Below are positions 20,359 to 33,636 of a stretch of 64,000 nt of DNA, piece after piece (the first letter of the stretch is position 1; each line of letters begins with the position of its first letter). A program made the translations under genes and the position numbers. This stretch comes from Trichobilharzia regenti (Eukaryota; Platyhelminthes; Trematoda; Strigeidida; Schistosomatidae), in the NCBI GenBank assembly GCA_944472135.2, contig OX235264.1, forward strand, positions 86,438,319 to 86,502,318. Direction: 5' to 3'. The notes under the pieces were generated by a model, which was given only the letters and a program-made list of their open reading frames with translations, ran no database searches and had not been told where the DNA came from.

Positions 20359-22262
20359 AAAACCTAGTTAATGTAATGGATGGTAGGAAGCATTAGAAAA
20401 ATGAATAAAGTGTAATGATTGTAAGAAGATGGATTAAAAGATAAAATGGTAAGTCACGAAACAACAAATTTCTATGACAGTGCAAGGTAGACGTATAAAC
20501 TGGATGTGAGTCGTTGGATAGCCGCTGCTTCTGGACATCATAGTAATCTATTCTGGATCTGTATATTTATCTCTTGGAAAGCTGTGTTGAAATAATGATG
20601 TTATGCGTACCAAGGATTTGTCTGCCAGTAACACTGGTAGGTGGACTTGTGTTAAATGGCAGTCTTTTTATCACATTTCCGGAAATTCCTTTTGCCAATA
20701 CCCATCCCCTTCTTCCTGAGTACATGTTACCACAGCTATGATTAAATGAATAAATGCAACTAATAGTTACATGAGTGGTTCTTACATCCAGATTTGTTTC
20801 TACGAGTATGTTCTTTCCTTGTAGACTATTACTAATTTCACAGCAGAACGTGTTTGAGCAACATATTCACTTAATTAGTGATTATTTTATGAACTCATTT
20901 CGTTGCCTTTGAGTGATAATCCAATGAATACATCCTTCTTTGACAAAGCTGTTTCAAATAAGTTTCCGTTTACTGAGTTGAAATATTTACTAATAAACTT
21001 TTTAGGGTACCATTTGCACGTTAATATTTAACGAATCATGAATAAGCTCACTGGAACATAGTCTGGTTATTAATGTGAAATAGGACAAGAGCTATTAAAT
21101 AGCAAATCCTGACCCTTCAAAGATAGCTTGTTATAAATCTCACGTTAAATTAAACCATCTTCACTCCTTTTTAAGTCTGAGCACTAAAATCTTACTTCAT
21201 GAGATGTTGAATGGAATAAATAACATAAAATTGTACATAAAAATTCGGCAAAGGTTTCACAAACTTTGCCATTTGAAATCACTTAACTTGTGATATGGTC
21301 AAATAGATGTTGAATAAGGTTTATAAATGTTTGCATTACTGTAATCCGTAGCACTGAAGCAGAATTACTTCGAGTTTCTTTAACATTCGCCATTGTCGAA
21401 TGTTATCTGAAATTCGATGAAGTTGAGATAAATTGTTAACTAACATTCTATGCTTAGTTCGATGAGGATTTATGGCATCGCAAGTTGATCCACAAATGAT
21501 TTTTTTCTGCTACGCAGGGAATAATAATAAGAATGAAACAACAGTAGTATTGTGGTGAAAGGAGGCTGCTAGCCAATTGGAAGACATTAATTTACGTCAA
21601 TGTCTAGGTCACTAATATTGACCGTGAGAAAATATGAACAAGGCTGATTCAACAACCAATCACAGCAGACTTAACGTGGGCAAATAAGATTCGCAGATAG
21701 ATGGCTTAACTTTCCAAGAAACTAGAAACAACCAATCAGAAGGCTGTGTTTGTCTGCTTGAATAAGCTATGATAATGTACATGAAATATATATAAATACG
21801 TGTTGATTTCCGTAATAAAACGATATGTTGCCTGCCCTTGTCTTCTGTTGTTACAGTATTAGCATATGCACCAGCTGACTGACTGGATGACTGCCACATC
21901 AGCACAGAGTAACTTTTCGTGTGAAGCTATTCCATCTTATTTAATCCGTGTCATCGCAGTTCATTCTGAAGAACAAATTAGAATTTGTTCAACAACTAAT
22001 GAGCAGTTGGAATTAAAAAAATCAAAAGAAATCTCTGTGCCCAGTTTTACAGCAATGGTTTCACATTCTGAATGTTATATACTCCCAACATAAGATTAAC
22101 TACATTTACCAGGCTATAACCAGCTTAGACAGGCTTAAACCAGAATGGACAAATCTAAACATCGGGTCGAGGCAGAAGATTTATTATAATGTTCGGACAG
22201 TTAGATGCATGAATTCATTCAATCAATCAAATAGGCTGTTTAACTGGTTTAAATTTCTGAGC
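20359..22262. other. Non-coding stretch
   Basis: Only short frames (up to 81 codons) without recognisable domains. No RNA gene or repeat was recognised. Confidence 0.45.
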
Positions 22263-22267
22263 GTTAT

Positions 22268-22461
22268 TGTGTTGATTGACAGTTTCTATCTCTGTATTGT
22301 TTAAATACTTACTGTTGATTGTTAATACGTTTCTTATATGAATTGCATTATAATTCCGGTAAATACAAATTCCTGAATTCCGCCCTCTCTGTGTTTTGTT
22401 TGGATTCGTGTAATTCGGTCATCTCGAAATACTAATACTACGATTACAATTAATTACAACA
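22268..22461 (+). repeat. 5' LTR of copy 3
   Basis: 194 bp, tgtgttgattgac to acaaca. Confidence 0.9.
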
Positions 22462-22474
22462 AATTGGCGTCGCG

Positions 22475-23440
22475 ATGGAACTAAATAACCTGGGAAACTT
22501 TCCTATTAATGGGTCTCCGCGGGAGATTGCTGATTATTTGGAATGCTTCGATGCGTGGTGCATTTCAAAGAATGTTCGGGATGACAAAATTCCAGCACAT
22601 TTCATCGCTGCTATTGGGTTAGATGCATATAGCCTAGTGAAGAATCTGGCGATTCCAGAGAAATCCATTTCCCTGTCATGTGACAAGATTCGTGAACTTC
22701 TGATAAATCACTTCCATATAACTACTTTTGAGACGAGAGAGAGGGCTCACTTCAACAAACTGGTTCGTGCTCCCAATCAGAAGATTCGAGAGTTCATTCT
22801 TCAACTTCGAATTCAAGCTCCAGAGTGTAACTTTGGAGATCAGCTGAATACTCAACTACGTGATCGTCTAATTGCTGGAATCAATATTCCTGAGTTAGAG
22901 AAAGAGTTAATTCAGATTCCTTCTTGTACCTTTCAAACTGATAACGATTTATGTATTACATATGAAGATGTCGACAGTGAATAGTCTGCTCCCACTACGT
23001 CAGTATCTGATGTTATGCTGTCCAAAGTCGAAAATACAAGTGTTCATGGAAAGAAATCCAAATTGTCGTCCACAAGTAATAGAATACAGTGAGAGATCAA
23101 AAACATTAAACCGTGTTTATCCTGTGGAAAGTTACATCTACGAAGCGATGGCCGTTTTCGGGGTGCTAAGTGTCACAAATGTGGTAAAGTTGGACACATC
23201 AAGACTGTTTGCAGAAGTTCGAATACTTGTGTTACTCAGCATTCTTATAATTCTCCAAGTCTGTCTAGTAAATTGGAGTCAATGTGTCTTTCAACTTTTC
23301 AGAATACTCAATCTCATCCAATGAAAACCTCCACAACAAGTTTAGGAACTAAAGCGTCAACTATTTTCAAAAATGAGGTAGCCGAGTTACAATGTGAACT
23401 GTCAAAAACACGAGAAAAAGTGAATGAGATGAAAGAGTAA
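22475..23440 (+). pseudogene. Gag of LTR element copy 3, broken by stop codons
   Basis: Starts MELNNLGNFPING and is colinear with copy 2. A TAG at about 22982 replaces a Tyr codon and a TGA near 23091 replaces an Arg codon. The TAA at 23438-23440 is the one shared with copies 1 and 4. The zinc knuckles remain readable in the damaged frame (about 23116-23215). Confidence 0.87.
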
Positions 23441-23449
23441 CTGATTGGA

Positions 23450-23914
23450 ATGGAGGAATTGTTGCATATGCATAGACTGCGTCTGTTGAATGCAGAGCAT
23501 ACGAGTACTCATGAAAGTCCTGCAAAACTTTTCAAATATCGAATTCTCAAAAAGCATCTGATGTCCACGATTTCTAATGTACATTGTTACAAAGGTAATG
23601 ACTATAGACCTTCTGTTGGAATCATTCTACATAAAATGGGAAATCGAATGGTGAAGATATTAGACATCAAAGATCACTCAGTTCATAACAGACACCTGGA
23701 CAAAGTGACAATAAATGAAGTAGGTCGTTCCAATTATTATTGTAATGATTCCGCTAATAATCCTGATTTTGTAGATAATTCAGAAATAAGTCCAGATAGT
23801 ACTGATGAAAATGATATCACAGAATCAGTTAGGTCGAAGCTACTTGCAAGCAGACCGAGACATCGTTATAAATACGCGAGGAGATATTTGAGGTGTGGTG
23901 GATGTGGTGATTGA
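23450..23914 (+). CDS. Second ORF of Gag-only LTR element (integrase-tail-like), copy 3
   Basis: 154 codons, MEELLHMHRLRL start 9 nt after the shared TAA, ending CGGCGD in the 3' LTR. It has the same SPAKLFK, GNRMVKILD and HLDKV landmarks as copy 1. It is open although Gag upstream has several stops, so either the stops in Gag are younger or this ORF is kept for another reason. Function unknown. Confidence 0.62.
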   Translation: MEELLHMHRLRLLNAEHTSTHESPAKLFKYRILKKHLMSTISNVHCYKGNDYRPSVGIILHKMGNRMVKILDIKDHSVHNRHLDKVTINEVGRSNYYCNDSANNPDFVDNSEISPDSTDENDITESVRSKLLASRPRHRYKYARRYLRCGGCGD

Positions 23915-24096
23915 CAATTTCTATCTCTGTATTGTTTAAATACTTACTGTTGATTGTTAATACGTTTCTTATATGAATTGCATTATAATTCCGGTAAATA
24001 CAAATTCCTGAATTCCGCCCTCTCTGTGTTTTGTTTGGATTCGTGTAATTCGGTCATCTCGAAATACTAATACTACGATTACAATTAATTAGAACA
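23903..24096 (+). repeat. 3' LTR of copy 3
   Basis: 194 bp, ending agaaca. The downstream flank is a short (TA)n run. Confidence 0.9.
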
Positions 24097-24101
24097 ATTA
24101 T

Positions 24102-25289
24102 ATATATATATGGCAGAAAGAATTTGGTATTCTGTGTTCCTTCGTTCCTTCCTTACCTGTTGCATTTCCATTACCAATCTTAATCTCAGCATTGTTATTT
24201 GCAGTCATATGAGACACGTTATCCATAATTAAGATATGGTGAAGTGTATATATATAATTTCGTTCAGATCCTCCTACTTCTAAAGAATGTAATAGCAAAC
24301 TATATCCAATAGAACAAACACCATAAAAATCTTTACACTACACAACCACAACTAGACCCAATAGATCGATATAATGGCTGAACAGCCCTTAGAGGAGTAA
24401 GCTCTGCTTTAATTAGTTTTTCGCTCAAGGACTGCATTTCCTTATGTATTAATTTAATTACTATTACTCTTATTGTGCATCACTTGGATTGGGAGAGGAA
24501 GGGAAGGCTTTTACAGTTCGTTTGTACTTGAATCTATTCTTTGTCGTTATTTTCACTTTGATCTATGACTCCCTACAAACTTTAATTTCCCTTTTTCATG
24601 AACGCTCTGTGTTGGGTTTCTCCTCGAGATCCTGGAGTGTGACTTCTGTCAACAATTTCTTCGTCGTGTGTCTAATCTATCTGCATTTCTTTCTCCATAT
24701 TTCCCAGATAATAAGTTCCAGGGTGGTTGACGGTCAGAGTTATTTGCAGCTAGTCCTTACGGATTGATCATCTCATCTTCAGTATCAAGGCAGTGAAGGC
24801 GGCTGTCGATGAAAGACTACAGTCTGTGAGAAATATTTATAGTGACGCGCACACAAAGTCTCTGAAAAATACAGAACTGACTTAAAGTTAGTGCTGAAAA
24901 TTCCGTTCGATGTTCTTGTGCTGAGTTCAGTAGATCTCCACATTGATTTTGGTGTAATAAAATCTTAATCTATTTGTCGCAAAATTTCATACTACCCATT
25001 CGAATAACTTTCTACTACACACAGATGAAGATTATATGAAAGACGTTAACTAAGCAGCTGCTACAAAACAGTCGTTTCGTCCCAATGCTCCTGTTCGCCA
25101 TCGGATCACAAGGTTTACCAAAAGCTCCTGAACTTTCAAACTCAGCATCAAACACATTTTACATGGTCAAACATTTATATATATACATATATATATATAT
25201 ATCTTTTTCCAGTGGATCATTACTGTTCAAGAACCTGAAGGACAAGATCCCACAGTTTACCAACTCTATATGCATTTATCAATTCATCT
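24102..25289. other. Non-coding stretch with TA microsatellites
   Basis: (TA)n runs occur near 24102-24112 and 25183-25200. The 92-codon frame at 24489-24767 begins at a TTG, is hydrophobic and has no recognisable domain; I do not call it a gene. Confidence 0.45.
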
Positions 25290-25640
25290 ACTAGTGTGAA
25301 GTAAGGTTTATCGGTCGTTCGACTCGAGTTTTGTCTAAGAGGGTGCAAGAAAATTATCCTACATGGTTACGAAGAGGTGGAAGTGGAGCAATAAGAAGCG
25401 CGAATATTAAACATGTGGTCGATAATCATCACACAATCTCCACACCCTCCGCCTGTAAAGTCATCTACAAGGCAAAGAGTAATTTACCAAAATCACTACG
25501 TACCCGACTCATCTATATTGCCAAAGCCATCTTTGTCCATCGTAACAGAAAAGCCAGATCTCTGTGTACACAAAAAGTTCGTTCAACCCCTCTAACTTTC
25601 ATGATCTTAATCCATCTATGCTAAAGTATGGTAACCCCTT
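25290..25640 (+). pseudogene. Penelope-like element, GIY-YIG endonuclease fragment
   Basis: The translation reads EVRFIGRSTRVLSKRVQENYP, then SANIKHVVDNHHTI, SACKVIYKAKSN and a C-terminal RSLCTQKV. This is the order and spacing of the C-terminal GIY-YIG nuclease of Penelope-like retroelements (YIGRT.R.L..R..EH.P; H..H; ACKVIY; LC.QK). The reverse transcriptase is absent, so this is a 5'-truncated copy. The 3' flank is AT-rich and reaches a (TA)n run at about 26078-26102. Confidence 0.78.
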
Positions 25641-27629
25641 ATCATAGTTTTCCCCACCCCCGAAATTTTTTTCACTTTGTCTATTCGATTTGTATACTCT
25701 TCCTATACTTCGTCAATTGTTACTATTACTATTCTCACTTTGAATTGTCCCCGGTGCCATTTCACTTGTTCCACTTGTCATTCTAAATCAGTTTTGTTTT
25801 GCAACTTTAAGTTCTATGTTATCAAATGTCACACAGTGTTGCGTAACGTTTTCATTTTCGTTCTATTTGCCTACTAACCCTATAATTTCACATCCCTTCC
25901 AAGTTCTATACATCCTATCAATTATTCTTTATGCGACAATAATTGTTGTGCCACTTGACATTTAACTACGATTATAATCACAAATGTTTTAATTGCATTT
26001 TATACTACTATTATTATTTTATGCATTCACACCTATGATTCAATTCCATTACCGAATATAACTTCTTAAAAACCATATATATATATATATATATATATAT
26101 AATTGTGACTAGAATGTAGCCATGCCATAATATTACTGTGCTTCTCTAAAATGTATGAATGGTAATATGCTGAATAAAAAATGTGATGATTCATTACTGA
26201 TTCCGTCATCAAGTCGTAGATATACATTTTTGAAAGGTTATGGAAGGGAACGAAGATTTTCAGTGCTTCTGGGTTCTCACTGGCTTGGATTTCATGACAC
26301 AAATCATTAGTGAACTAATCTGTTTATCATTAGCCTCACTAGTGAACTTGATTCTATGTTTCTGAGAATTTCCAGGTAACCGAATGTTCTCATTCAGAGG
26401 CTCTTTAAATTATAACATGATTACAAAACATTTGATGATACTAACAAATATTCTAGTTTGTGTGAAACTGATTGTTCATTTAAAAATGAAGCATTGGCTT
26501 CATTTTTAGTTTAAACAGTTTTTATGAGGTGGTGGCGCAATTATTAAATTGTGAATAAAAAATATAAGCAGTATCAATCAGAAGAGTTAAAAAAACAACT
26601 TGAAATTTGAACAGAAATATTCGTTATGAAGAATACAGGTAGACTATAATTATTACAGACGAAAAGTATCAGTATGGCAAAGATGCACAGTTTATGATGA
26701 AATCACCTAAACGGTTCACGTGATCATAAAACTTTAAAACAATTATATATATACAAGTGAACTTTGATTCAAACAGAGCAATCATCTAAATATTTATTTT
26801 TGTCTTTTTCTAAATAGCTTGTTCACTGTCCTTCCTTTTTTTCAGTGAATAAACTTAATAAGTTTTAAAACACTCAGTTTGGTTTGTAGGGCGCATGGTC
26901 GTGTATTCACAGACTCCTTTTGCCCCCAATCTTGTCTACCATTTGTTATCTTAAGACTGAATTATCTCATTTTGATCACGAATCATTTCCGGATGCTATT
27001 ATCAGCCATGTATATAGTCAAGCGATGTGAATGGTTCAGAACTGTATTTCAGATTACAGTTAGATGAAATATGTTTAAACAAATAGTTGTGAATACATGC
27101 GATCTATTATGCTGAAAAATCAGTTACCGGGAAATAACTGTCAACTTCAGTTTATTCTTAGTCAATTTTATTCAAAACGTTGAACCTGTAGACCTGAGAA
27201 TGTTAGGGCTTTAGTCGATCAGCCTTGTTGAAAAGCCTATAAGTCTGTGAATTAGTTTACAATTCCATTGGATGGACAAATTTGTAATTACACAAAGCGA
27301 GCAAGATAGTATATGCAGATTTCTTCCAAAATACAGAGCAATGATTCGCAATCGAACTTTCTATTAATTAAATCATAGGTACTATATGACATACTCTTAA
27401 AATATGAATATTTTTCAACAGAATGAAGATAATTACCTTCTTTGGTGAATAAATTTTATTTCCAGTAGTTGTCTGTCTAATGTCAACTCATGATCAAGCT
27501 TGTAATCAATTAAATTATTGTGAATTTATCACTTAGTGGAATTATTTGCGTTCTTTGTTTACAATTTCTCTTAAAAGGGCTACGATTTCACTTCTGCAAT
27601 CTATGCACCTCAAGGTCGTTAATGCTCAT
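25641..27629. other. Non-coding stretch
   Basis: The first part is probably the 3' UTR of the Penelope-like fragment, ending at the (TA)n run near 26078-26102. No coding region was recognised in the rest. Confidence 0.45.
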
Positions 27630-29280
27630 GTCACTTGCCAGAATTACCACATAATTCACTTAGACAACCAACTAGACATGATTATCTCCTTAATTGCATC
27701 TTTACGGGAGGGTGGATAAAACATATAAATTCACCTACTAAATCTTCAAATATTCTAGATGTTATATTCACAAGTAACATGACACCATCCACAATATGTA
27801 TAGAACATGAACTTCGAGGCAAAGATCATCAAACAGTTATTGTTCGTTTGACGTTTTTCTTGAAACACTATTCAGAGATGAAGTTAGTCGGACACCTCTA
27901 AGAATGCACACACGTACCAATTGGAATTTGTATCAGAATACAAATAAATGCTCTAACTAAGACTCGTACATTACGAGTAAGTCCTTAGTGGAGGTGCTTG
28001 ACAGTTTCGGTGACAATATGAAATTAATTCATGATGTCACTGAACCTGAAAAAAACCCTTAGATTCAAATTTCCCCCAAGCGATTATACGCCGATACTAT
28101 TACGAAACAGTTTGAGAAAGCTCTCAACAAAATACTACAGACAAAATCACTGGTAATCATTGGTTCCTGTTACGTGCATTCTTACCAGAATTTAATAACT
28201 GAAAAATTCAAGCCTTAGAAATAAAGAAGTCAGGCCATTCCGTAATTGCCAAACTTTTCAAAATTAGGTTAACAAATTCCCAAACTTCCATTTCGTCCCA
28301 AAACTAGGACGACTTGTTGGCATTACTTACGAAAGTGCTGCGGGATATATGAACTCTTTAGCAAGCACTTTGTCAGAGTGAAAACTGTAGAGAGCAACCA
28401 AGTTGTGGATTTCCCTTGTGTAACAGATAAATGTCTAATTGTTTACTTACACCCAAGAAGCCGATAAAGCTATTGCAATTCTCAAGCTTACTAAGACTCC
28501 TGGTCAAGACGACAAATATTCCCTCCTGCTAAAAAGTGGCGATAATGACACGAATTTACTCCTCAAGCTATACTCAGTTTCGCTGGATGATAGAACGCAT
28601 CCCAATTGCTGGAAGCAGTTTTATGTTGTATCTATTCACAAATATTGGCCTACAGCTGATATTAATATCTACCATCCAATCGGCATCACGGTTTCACATT
28701 TAATGGGAAAGACTGTAAAGGGCGACATCAGCTAGTATTTACTCTCTAATGGTCTACTATCCGCATTCCGATACGGTTTTCTAAGTAGGAGGTCGTGCGT
28801 CACTTTTTGGTTAGATTGTTTTGACCAAATTACAGAATGCATAGATAATGGGCATTCAGTGGTGATACTATTTCTCGAAGTTAGCAAAGCTTTTGCTAAA
28901 GTCCCACATATAAGAATCTCGACAAAACACCAGTTCTACGGAATAACTAGAAAGCTTTTCACATGGCCAGCTTCTTTTCTTTTAGCAAACGAACATTTAG
29001 TTAAAACCAACTGCCACTTATCGAAGCCTAAGACGACAACTAACTGTGTTATACAAGATGGCGTCCTTCGTTCTAGTGTATTCCTCCTATTTATAAATGA
29101 CACGGCCAAGTATGGCAAGTCATACCTCTTTGAGGATAACCTCAAAACATTGTGTGATTTCGGCTACAATGATATGAGTGTTGAAAATAAAATCCAAAAG
29201 AACCTAAACAGTTTGGTGACCGGAGCAAAAAGTGATACTAAAAGTCCTGCAGAAGCTATTTTTTGAAATCCCAAGGTTGA
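27630..29280 (+). pseudogene. CR1/Jockey-type non-LTR retrotransposon remnant (endonuclease end and RT)
   Basis: 27635-27901 reads like the end of a LINE endonuclease (SSNILDVIFTSNM, then a GKDHQTVIV motif for the SDH.P region). After a poorly readable linker, 28439-28735 and 28859-29266 give RT blocks (TPGQDDKYSLLLK, NCWKQFYVVSIHK, LFLEVSKAFAKVPH, IQDGVLRSSVF). The catalytic YADD block is FEDN here. Stops and frameshifts separate the blocks and the Asp pair is lost, so it is inactive. Clade assigned by motif style. Confidence 0.8.
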
Positions 29281-31086
29281 TTTTACCCCAGGATGAACAA
29301 ACATGACTGGTTTTCTGGGGTATTTTTCCCTTCATCTCACTTCACCAGCTATTAAGAAACAAGTAGCCAACGCTTTCCTAGACTACATAAAAGAGGAGCA
29401 TATGATTCTGGATGCAGTGGAAGGAGGTTATGTGAGCATTAGTGCATATATCTAAGAACATTTTGCACTCGTTTCACATTGGTTGTATTCACTTTATACA
29501 AGACCAGAGTAACTTGAAGTGTTGATGTGCTTCATTAAGTGTATTTCTTCTGTCAAGAGGTTGTCCTATACGTTCAGCGTCTTCTATATTGAAGAAAGTA
29601 GTGCATGGATCAATGATGCTTCATGGTTTGTCCACCATGAATGTTGGCGATACGTGAAGGAATGGCTCATTTCTTCTAAGTGATGAAATGAACCATGGGA
29701 AAGGCTTCAGAGAGCTTTTGTGCAGTACTTAAAAACAGACTGTTTCACCTTATCCCATCTCAGGAATTCTAAGTGCACAGCTCTTGTAATTTGTCAAGGA
29801 TTATGTTGAAATCCATGTGGTATTGACTTTTAGTCTGTCTGTTTTGTAAATATTCGACGGCACTTAAGATCGTAGAACATCACAGATAATTTTCAGTAAC
29901 AATATAGCACACAATAGTAGGTCTTTTAAATGAGTCAACCAATATTTTGCTAAATTTGTAATTTCTTGTTACAAAATATTCTTTGCGAAATGTTTGGGAA
30001 ATATTTATAAGCAGGATGAGGATAGATCGTTGAAATTCGAAATGTCTTGTTTTGTATTGTCAGTGTTGCTATTTCAGAAAACTGAAGTATCCGGAGAACT
30101 ACTGAATATGTGTAGGGGACTAATATTAGAGTTCACTAACATTCCAAGTATAAAAGTAATAATCCAAGTCAGTGGAGTGTTAAATCACAATATATTACCA
30201 AAAATACAGTGACGAGTTATAGCAACAAAAAGGATTACTTGAAGATAACGTCTAAGACCTCGGCTACAAATTAATTATATAATCCACGGGCACGTTAACT
30301 GTTTGGACTGCGTCTGCTGTAGCTGCTGTGTTCCGGTTGTAGAAATGTCTTCGGTTGAAAGTAGTAGGCTCCTACAATAAATCCGAAGTATACAACACGG
30401 TGTGAGTGGAGCAAGTAAGCAGAAGTGACCAGGGAGAAGACGAAGTCTCCAACCGCAGAGTGTATTTTTCGATTGTACACGGAAGTTATGTATATTTCAA
30501 CAAGAAGCGTTTTAAACAAAAATTATGTACAATATCTCGAATTTATACAAGTAACCAAAAAGTGTACAATCACATTGTTACGTACTCAACATATGCATTA
30601 TTGGAGTTCGATCAATTTAGTGGAAGCTATTTGTGTTTAGCAGTTTGAAATTCATTGATTAAGGGTAGTAGACCAAACTTGTGTTAATGATTGCAGTAAT
30701 TTTCTGTGTTATCTGTATATTTCTCTGAAGGAATTTATTAAATAATATCGTGTCCCTTGTAATCTCAGTGGATTTCAGTCACTCATTACACTGAGATAAA
30801 CTGTAGTCTGCATGCATGCTGTTCAATATTGCTTTCTAGATATCCTCCCGGTAGCTTAAGTATCGATCAGTCCTATAGTGAGCAGAGATACAAATAGGGC
30901 TACAGCTAGCTAATTGTCTAATATACCAGATATCAACACTAAATCACTCGTATCCTTACAGTAGAACACTGTTCTGGTCATTTCAATAGGAAGGCTTAGA
31001 AGTAATATTTGGTTACCCATTACAGTTCATTCTTATACATTATCGCATAGTGCAAGTCACGACACTTATAAGAAGTACACGAAAGA
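29281..31086. other. Non-coding stretch
   Basis: The first few hundred bases may be LINE 3' remnant. Short frames at 29994-30212 and 30406-30648 carry no recognisable domain. Confidence 0.4.
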
Positions 31087-31101
31087 AGACAGAGGATATT
31101 A

Positions 31102-31301
31102 TTATTATTGTTCCCTTGGGTTCCTAGTGGAACATAGGGCTTCAAATGCACGTCTCCACTTGTTTCTGTCTTCTGCTGTACTATTCACCTGCATCCATGT
31201 TAGTCCATACTGTTTAAACTCCTCTTCACACGATCTCCTCCATATCACCCTTGAACGTCCCACTCGCCGCTTCCCTTTCGGGTTCCACTCGAGGGCCTGA
31301 C
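31102..31301 (-). mobile_element. Severely truncated RTE-like LINE 3' end with target duplication
   Basis: On the minus strand it encodes the last codons of an RTE-like ORF (KGKRRVGRSRVIWRRSCEEE...LCSTRNPREQ) followed by an ATT/AAT tail. A 15-bp direct repeat agacagaggatatta at 31087-31101 and 31302-31316 marks the 200-bp insertion. The tail matches that of the type A SINE. Confidence 0.9.
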
Positions 31302-31316
31302 AGACAGAGGATATTA

Positions 31317-32144
31317 CCATACTACAATGTACACATATTCGCTTATTGACGAGAATAACTGGATGAATAATGGAAATTATAAGAATCGTGAAGATCGCGA
31401 AGTCTGAGTACATCTGAGTACGGGGTCTGATTTTTATTGTAAGCATCCTGATGCTGGCGTTCTGTGTCTACCTAGGCTGCACAGAACAACAGTGAATGTC
31501 ATTATGGACTGATGCTACATTATCGTATGGCCATATATAAATGTTAAACAAATTAATCTTAATTCAGCTGATATTGCTCTTTGAAGAAGGAGTTTGCTGA
31601 GCATGCATAACACAAGTCCCAACCGATTCTTTCTGTTTACGTAAAACCACGCTAAATTTCATCATCATTTACCGCATTCGCTATGTTCATTTATTTATTG
31701 TTGCTAATAAATTGTCCCAGAAGGTACTAGCTACTAAAGAAACTAAGTTGTAAGCGAATATCAACTACTCAGTGAATTCATTACCACAGATCGACGACAT
31801 TTATGGAATTATATACTTTCAATTATTAGTTATATCACTATTATAGAACGTTATATGCAAGGGGATTATTATTGATGGCGCAGTGCATCCATTTTTCTCT
31901 TCGAAACCTAGCACACAGACACATTTTTCATTTCTACCCTCAGTTATCTGTTTGTGTTTTTCTTTTACCACTGTTAATTTATTTATTTTTCTTTTTGTTA
32001 ATTTAATTAAACTGATTTCGAATGTACTGAATCAAACAGTTGGATAGTTTCCATCACTGTTGTATTATTTTGTTTGTTTAAGGTATTTTCTATAGTTTGG
32101 TTCGTAAGGGTTAGTTTTGTTTTTAGGAGTTGATCACGGATTGA
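31317..32144. other. Non-coding stretch
   Basis: No coding region or repeat was recognised. Confidence 0.45.
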
Positions 32145-32300
32145 TATCAGCTACAGGACCATTGAAAACCAGGGAGTACTGGACAGCTGCTGTTTCATCC
32201 TAGTTTGGGAATCACCGGAAGTACGCACCCACTGGGGTTCGAACCCAGAACTTTCCGATTACAAGGCAAGCTCGTATACCATTCAGTCACTGGGACCCGA
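32145..32300 (-). mobile_element. tRNA-derived SINE-like sequence, type C
   Basis: The minus strand carries a tRNA-like head with a perfect B box (gggttcgaaccccag) and an imperfect A box (tgactgaatgg). A tgt triplet sits about where an anticodon would, but the anticodon stem has mismatches. The head is followed by an unrelated body (ctaggatgaaacagcagctg). The acceptor ends do not pair, so I read it as a SINE rather than a tRNA gene. No target duplication was seen. Confidence 0.6.
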
Positions 32301-33017
32301 TTCAATAGCTAATGAATTCTAACTTCTACCAATTACAGCAATTCACCTATAACAAAAAATAAAGTGGAAGCAGTATGTTCAGAAATATTTTTCTAATTGT
32401 TCACTTTTATTGTTGTATAAGATAAAAACAAATGCTGGGGTTTTGTTTTGTAGTGAATGTAAAATATATCACATTCAAAAGAGGATAAACGCACAAAAAC
32501 CTTATTTTACGCTTGTCGTAACTGTGACCATCAGTAGGAAGCAAAATATCTGCTTTTTTGTGTGAGTAAACTTGAAGATCAAGTTCAACAAGTACGCTTA
32601 GTTTTTAATTGTTTGGTGTTCCGTAAACGTTTTTATTTCATCATGGACACGTTATCACCAAACCTGGTGGTCTGATGTTTAGATAACCAGGAGTCTAGCA
32701 CATCATTTATCTATAATCAAACGTAATGCAATTAAGAAATCGCATACAATACTTTGTGAAAGGTGACAGTACTAAGTAGTTATTCAAAGCTCGGTAGGTA
32801 GGTCGAAGTTGAAGTTTTTAGGTTACTACTTAATATTCCACTCTAAAATCATAGATTTTAGCAATCGATAAGTTTTGAATGAATGGTAAATGTTTGCTAT
32901 TCACCTAGCCCGTAGATTTCAGTATTGTTATTACTACAACCTCAGACATGTTTCACTATTTTATGAACATGACCTTAATCAACTAATCAGGTAACTCAGT
33001 ATTATCCAAGCGTACTT
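32301..33017. other. Non-coding stretch upstream of the Merlin remnant
   Basis: It may include the Merlin element's left end. I could not find terminal inverted repeats matching the sequence after 35111. Confidence 0.4.
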
Positions 33018-33636
33018 ATGGATTTTGTGCACCTATTGCGTTGCAAATTCGCTTCAGATCTTGTATTTGATTACTGTTTTGAGAACAGACTGATAGGAAG
33101 GGCGAAAAAGTGTGAATGTGGAGGTGTCATTTATATACAAAGATGTACTAGGTGCACTGATGTTTTTGCTTGCTCGTGCGATAAGCACCGAACCAGAAAG
33201 CCAGTTCGAGAAGATATGGCGTTCTTTTTTAGCTTACAGATTCCGTAGGTATTACCTCTATCGAAAATTTTAGTGATTTGTCATACTTAGGTACTTAAAA
33301 GACCAGCAACAGCAACTGCGTATGAATCAGAAAACTCAGAAGTGTCTGCAGCGCGGTGGTATGATCACTGTAGAGACGTAAAATCATGAAAAATGAACAG
33401 GCTGGCTCAAGTACCTTGTGGAGTAGGCATCATTATTCACGTGGATGAGGCAGTGCTGATAAAGAGGGAATATAATCGAGGGAGATTGAGTGCGAATCAG
33501 CAGAGGGTGTTGAGGATATATGACACCACTCTCCACAAAGGATACATTGAAGCGATCCCTAATCGAAGTGAAAATGCCTTATTGCCAATTTAAAACAATT
33601 GGACCCTCTTATAAATTTTGAAAGCGTAATTAAAAG

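Larger units (their letters stand above)
22268..24096 (+). mobile_element. Gag-only LTR retrotransposon, copy 3
   Basis: 1829 bp, exactly the length of copy 2. LTRs are 22268-22461 and 23903-24096 (194 bp each). The flanking pentamers gttat (22263-22267) and attat (24097-24101) are a target duplication with one change. Sequence groups it with copies 1 and 4 (aatacg...ttcggtcatctcgaaat in the LTR) rather than copy 2. Confidence 0.92.

Noticed and set aside
24489..24767. 92-codon hydrophobic frame
   Set aside because: Starts at TTG, has no recognisable domain and lies in AT-rich repeat DNA. Hydrophobicity is expected from T-rich sequence.
32222..32300. Possible tRNA gene with a TGT anticodon on the minus strand
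   Set aside because: The B box is perfect, but the anticodon stem has mismatches and the acceptor ends do not pair. A SINE-like body follows.
33393..33593. Stand-alone small protein
   Set aside because: It is the middle block of the Merlin transposase, cut off by the Penelope-like insertion.
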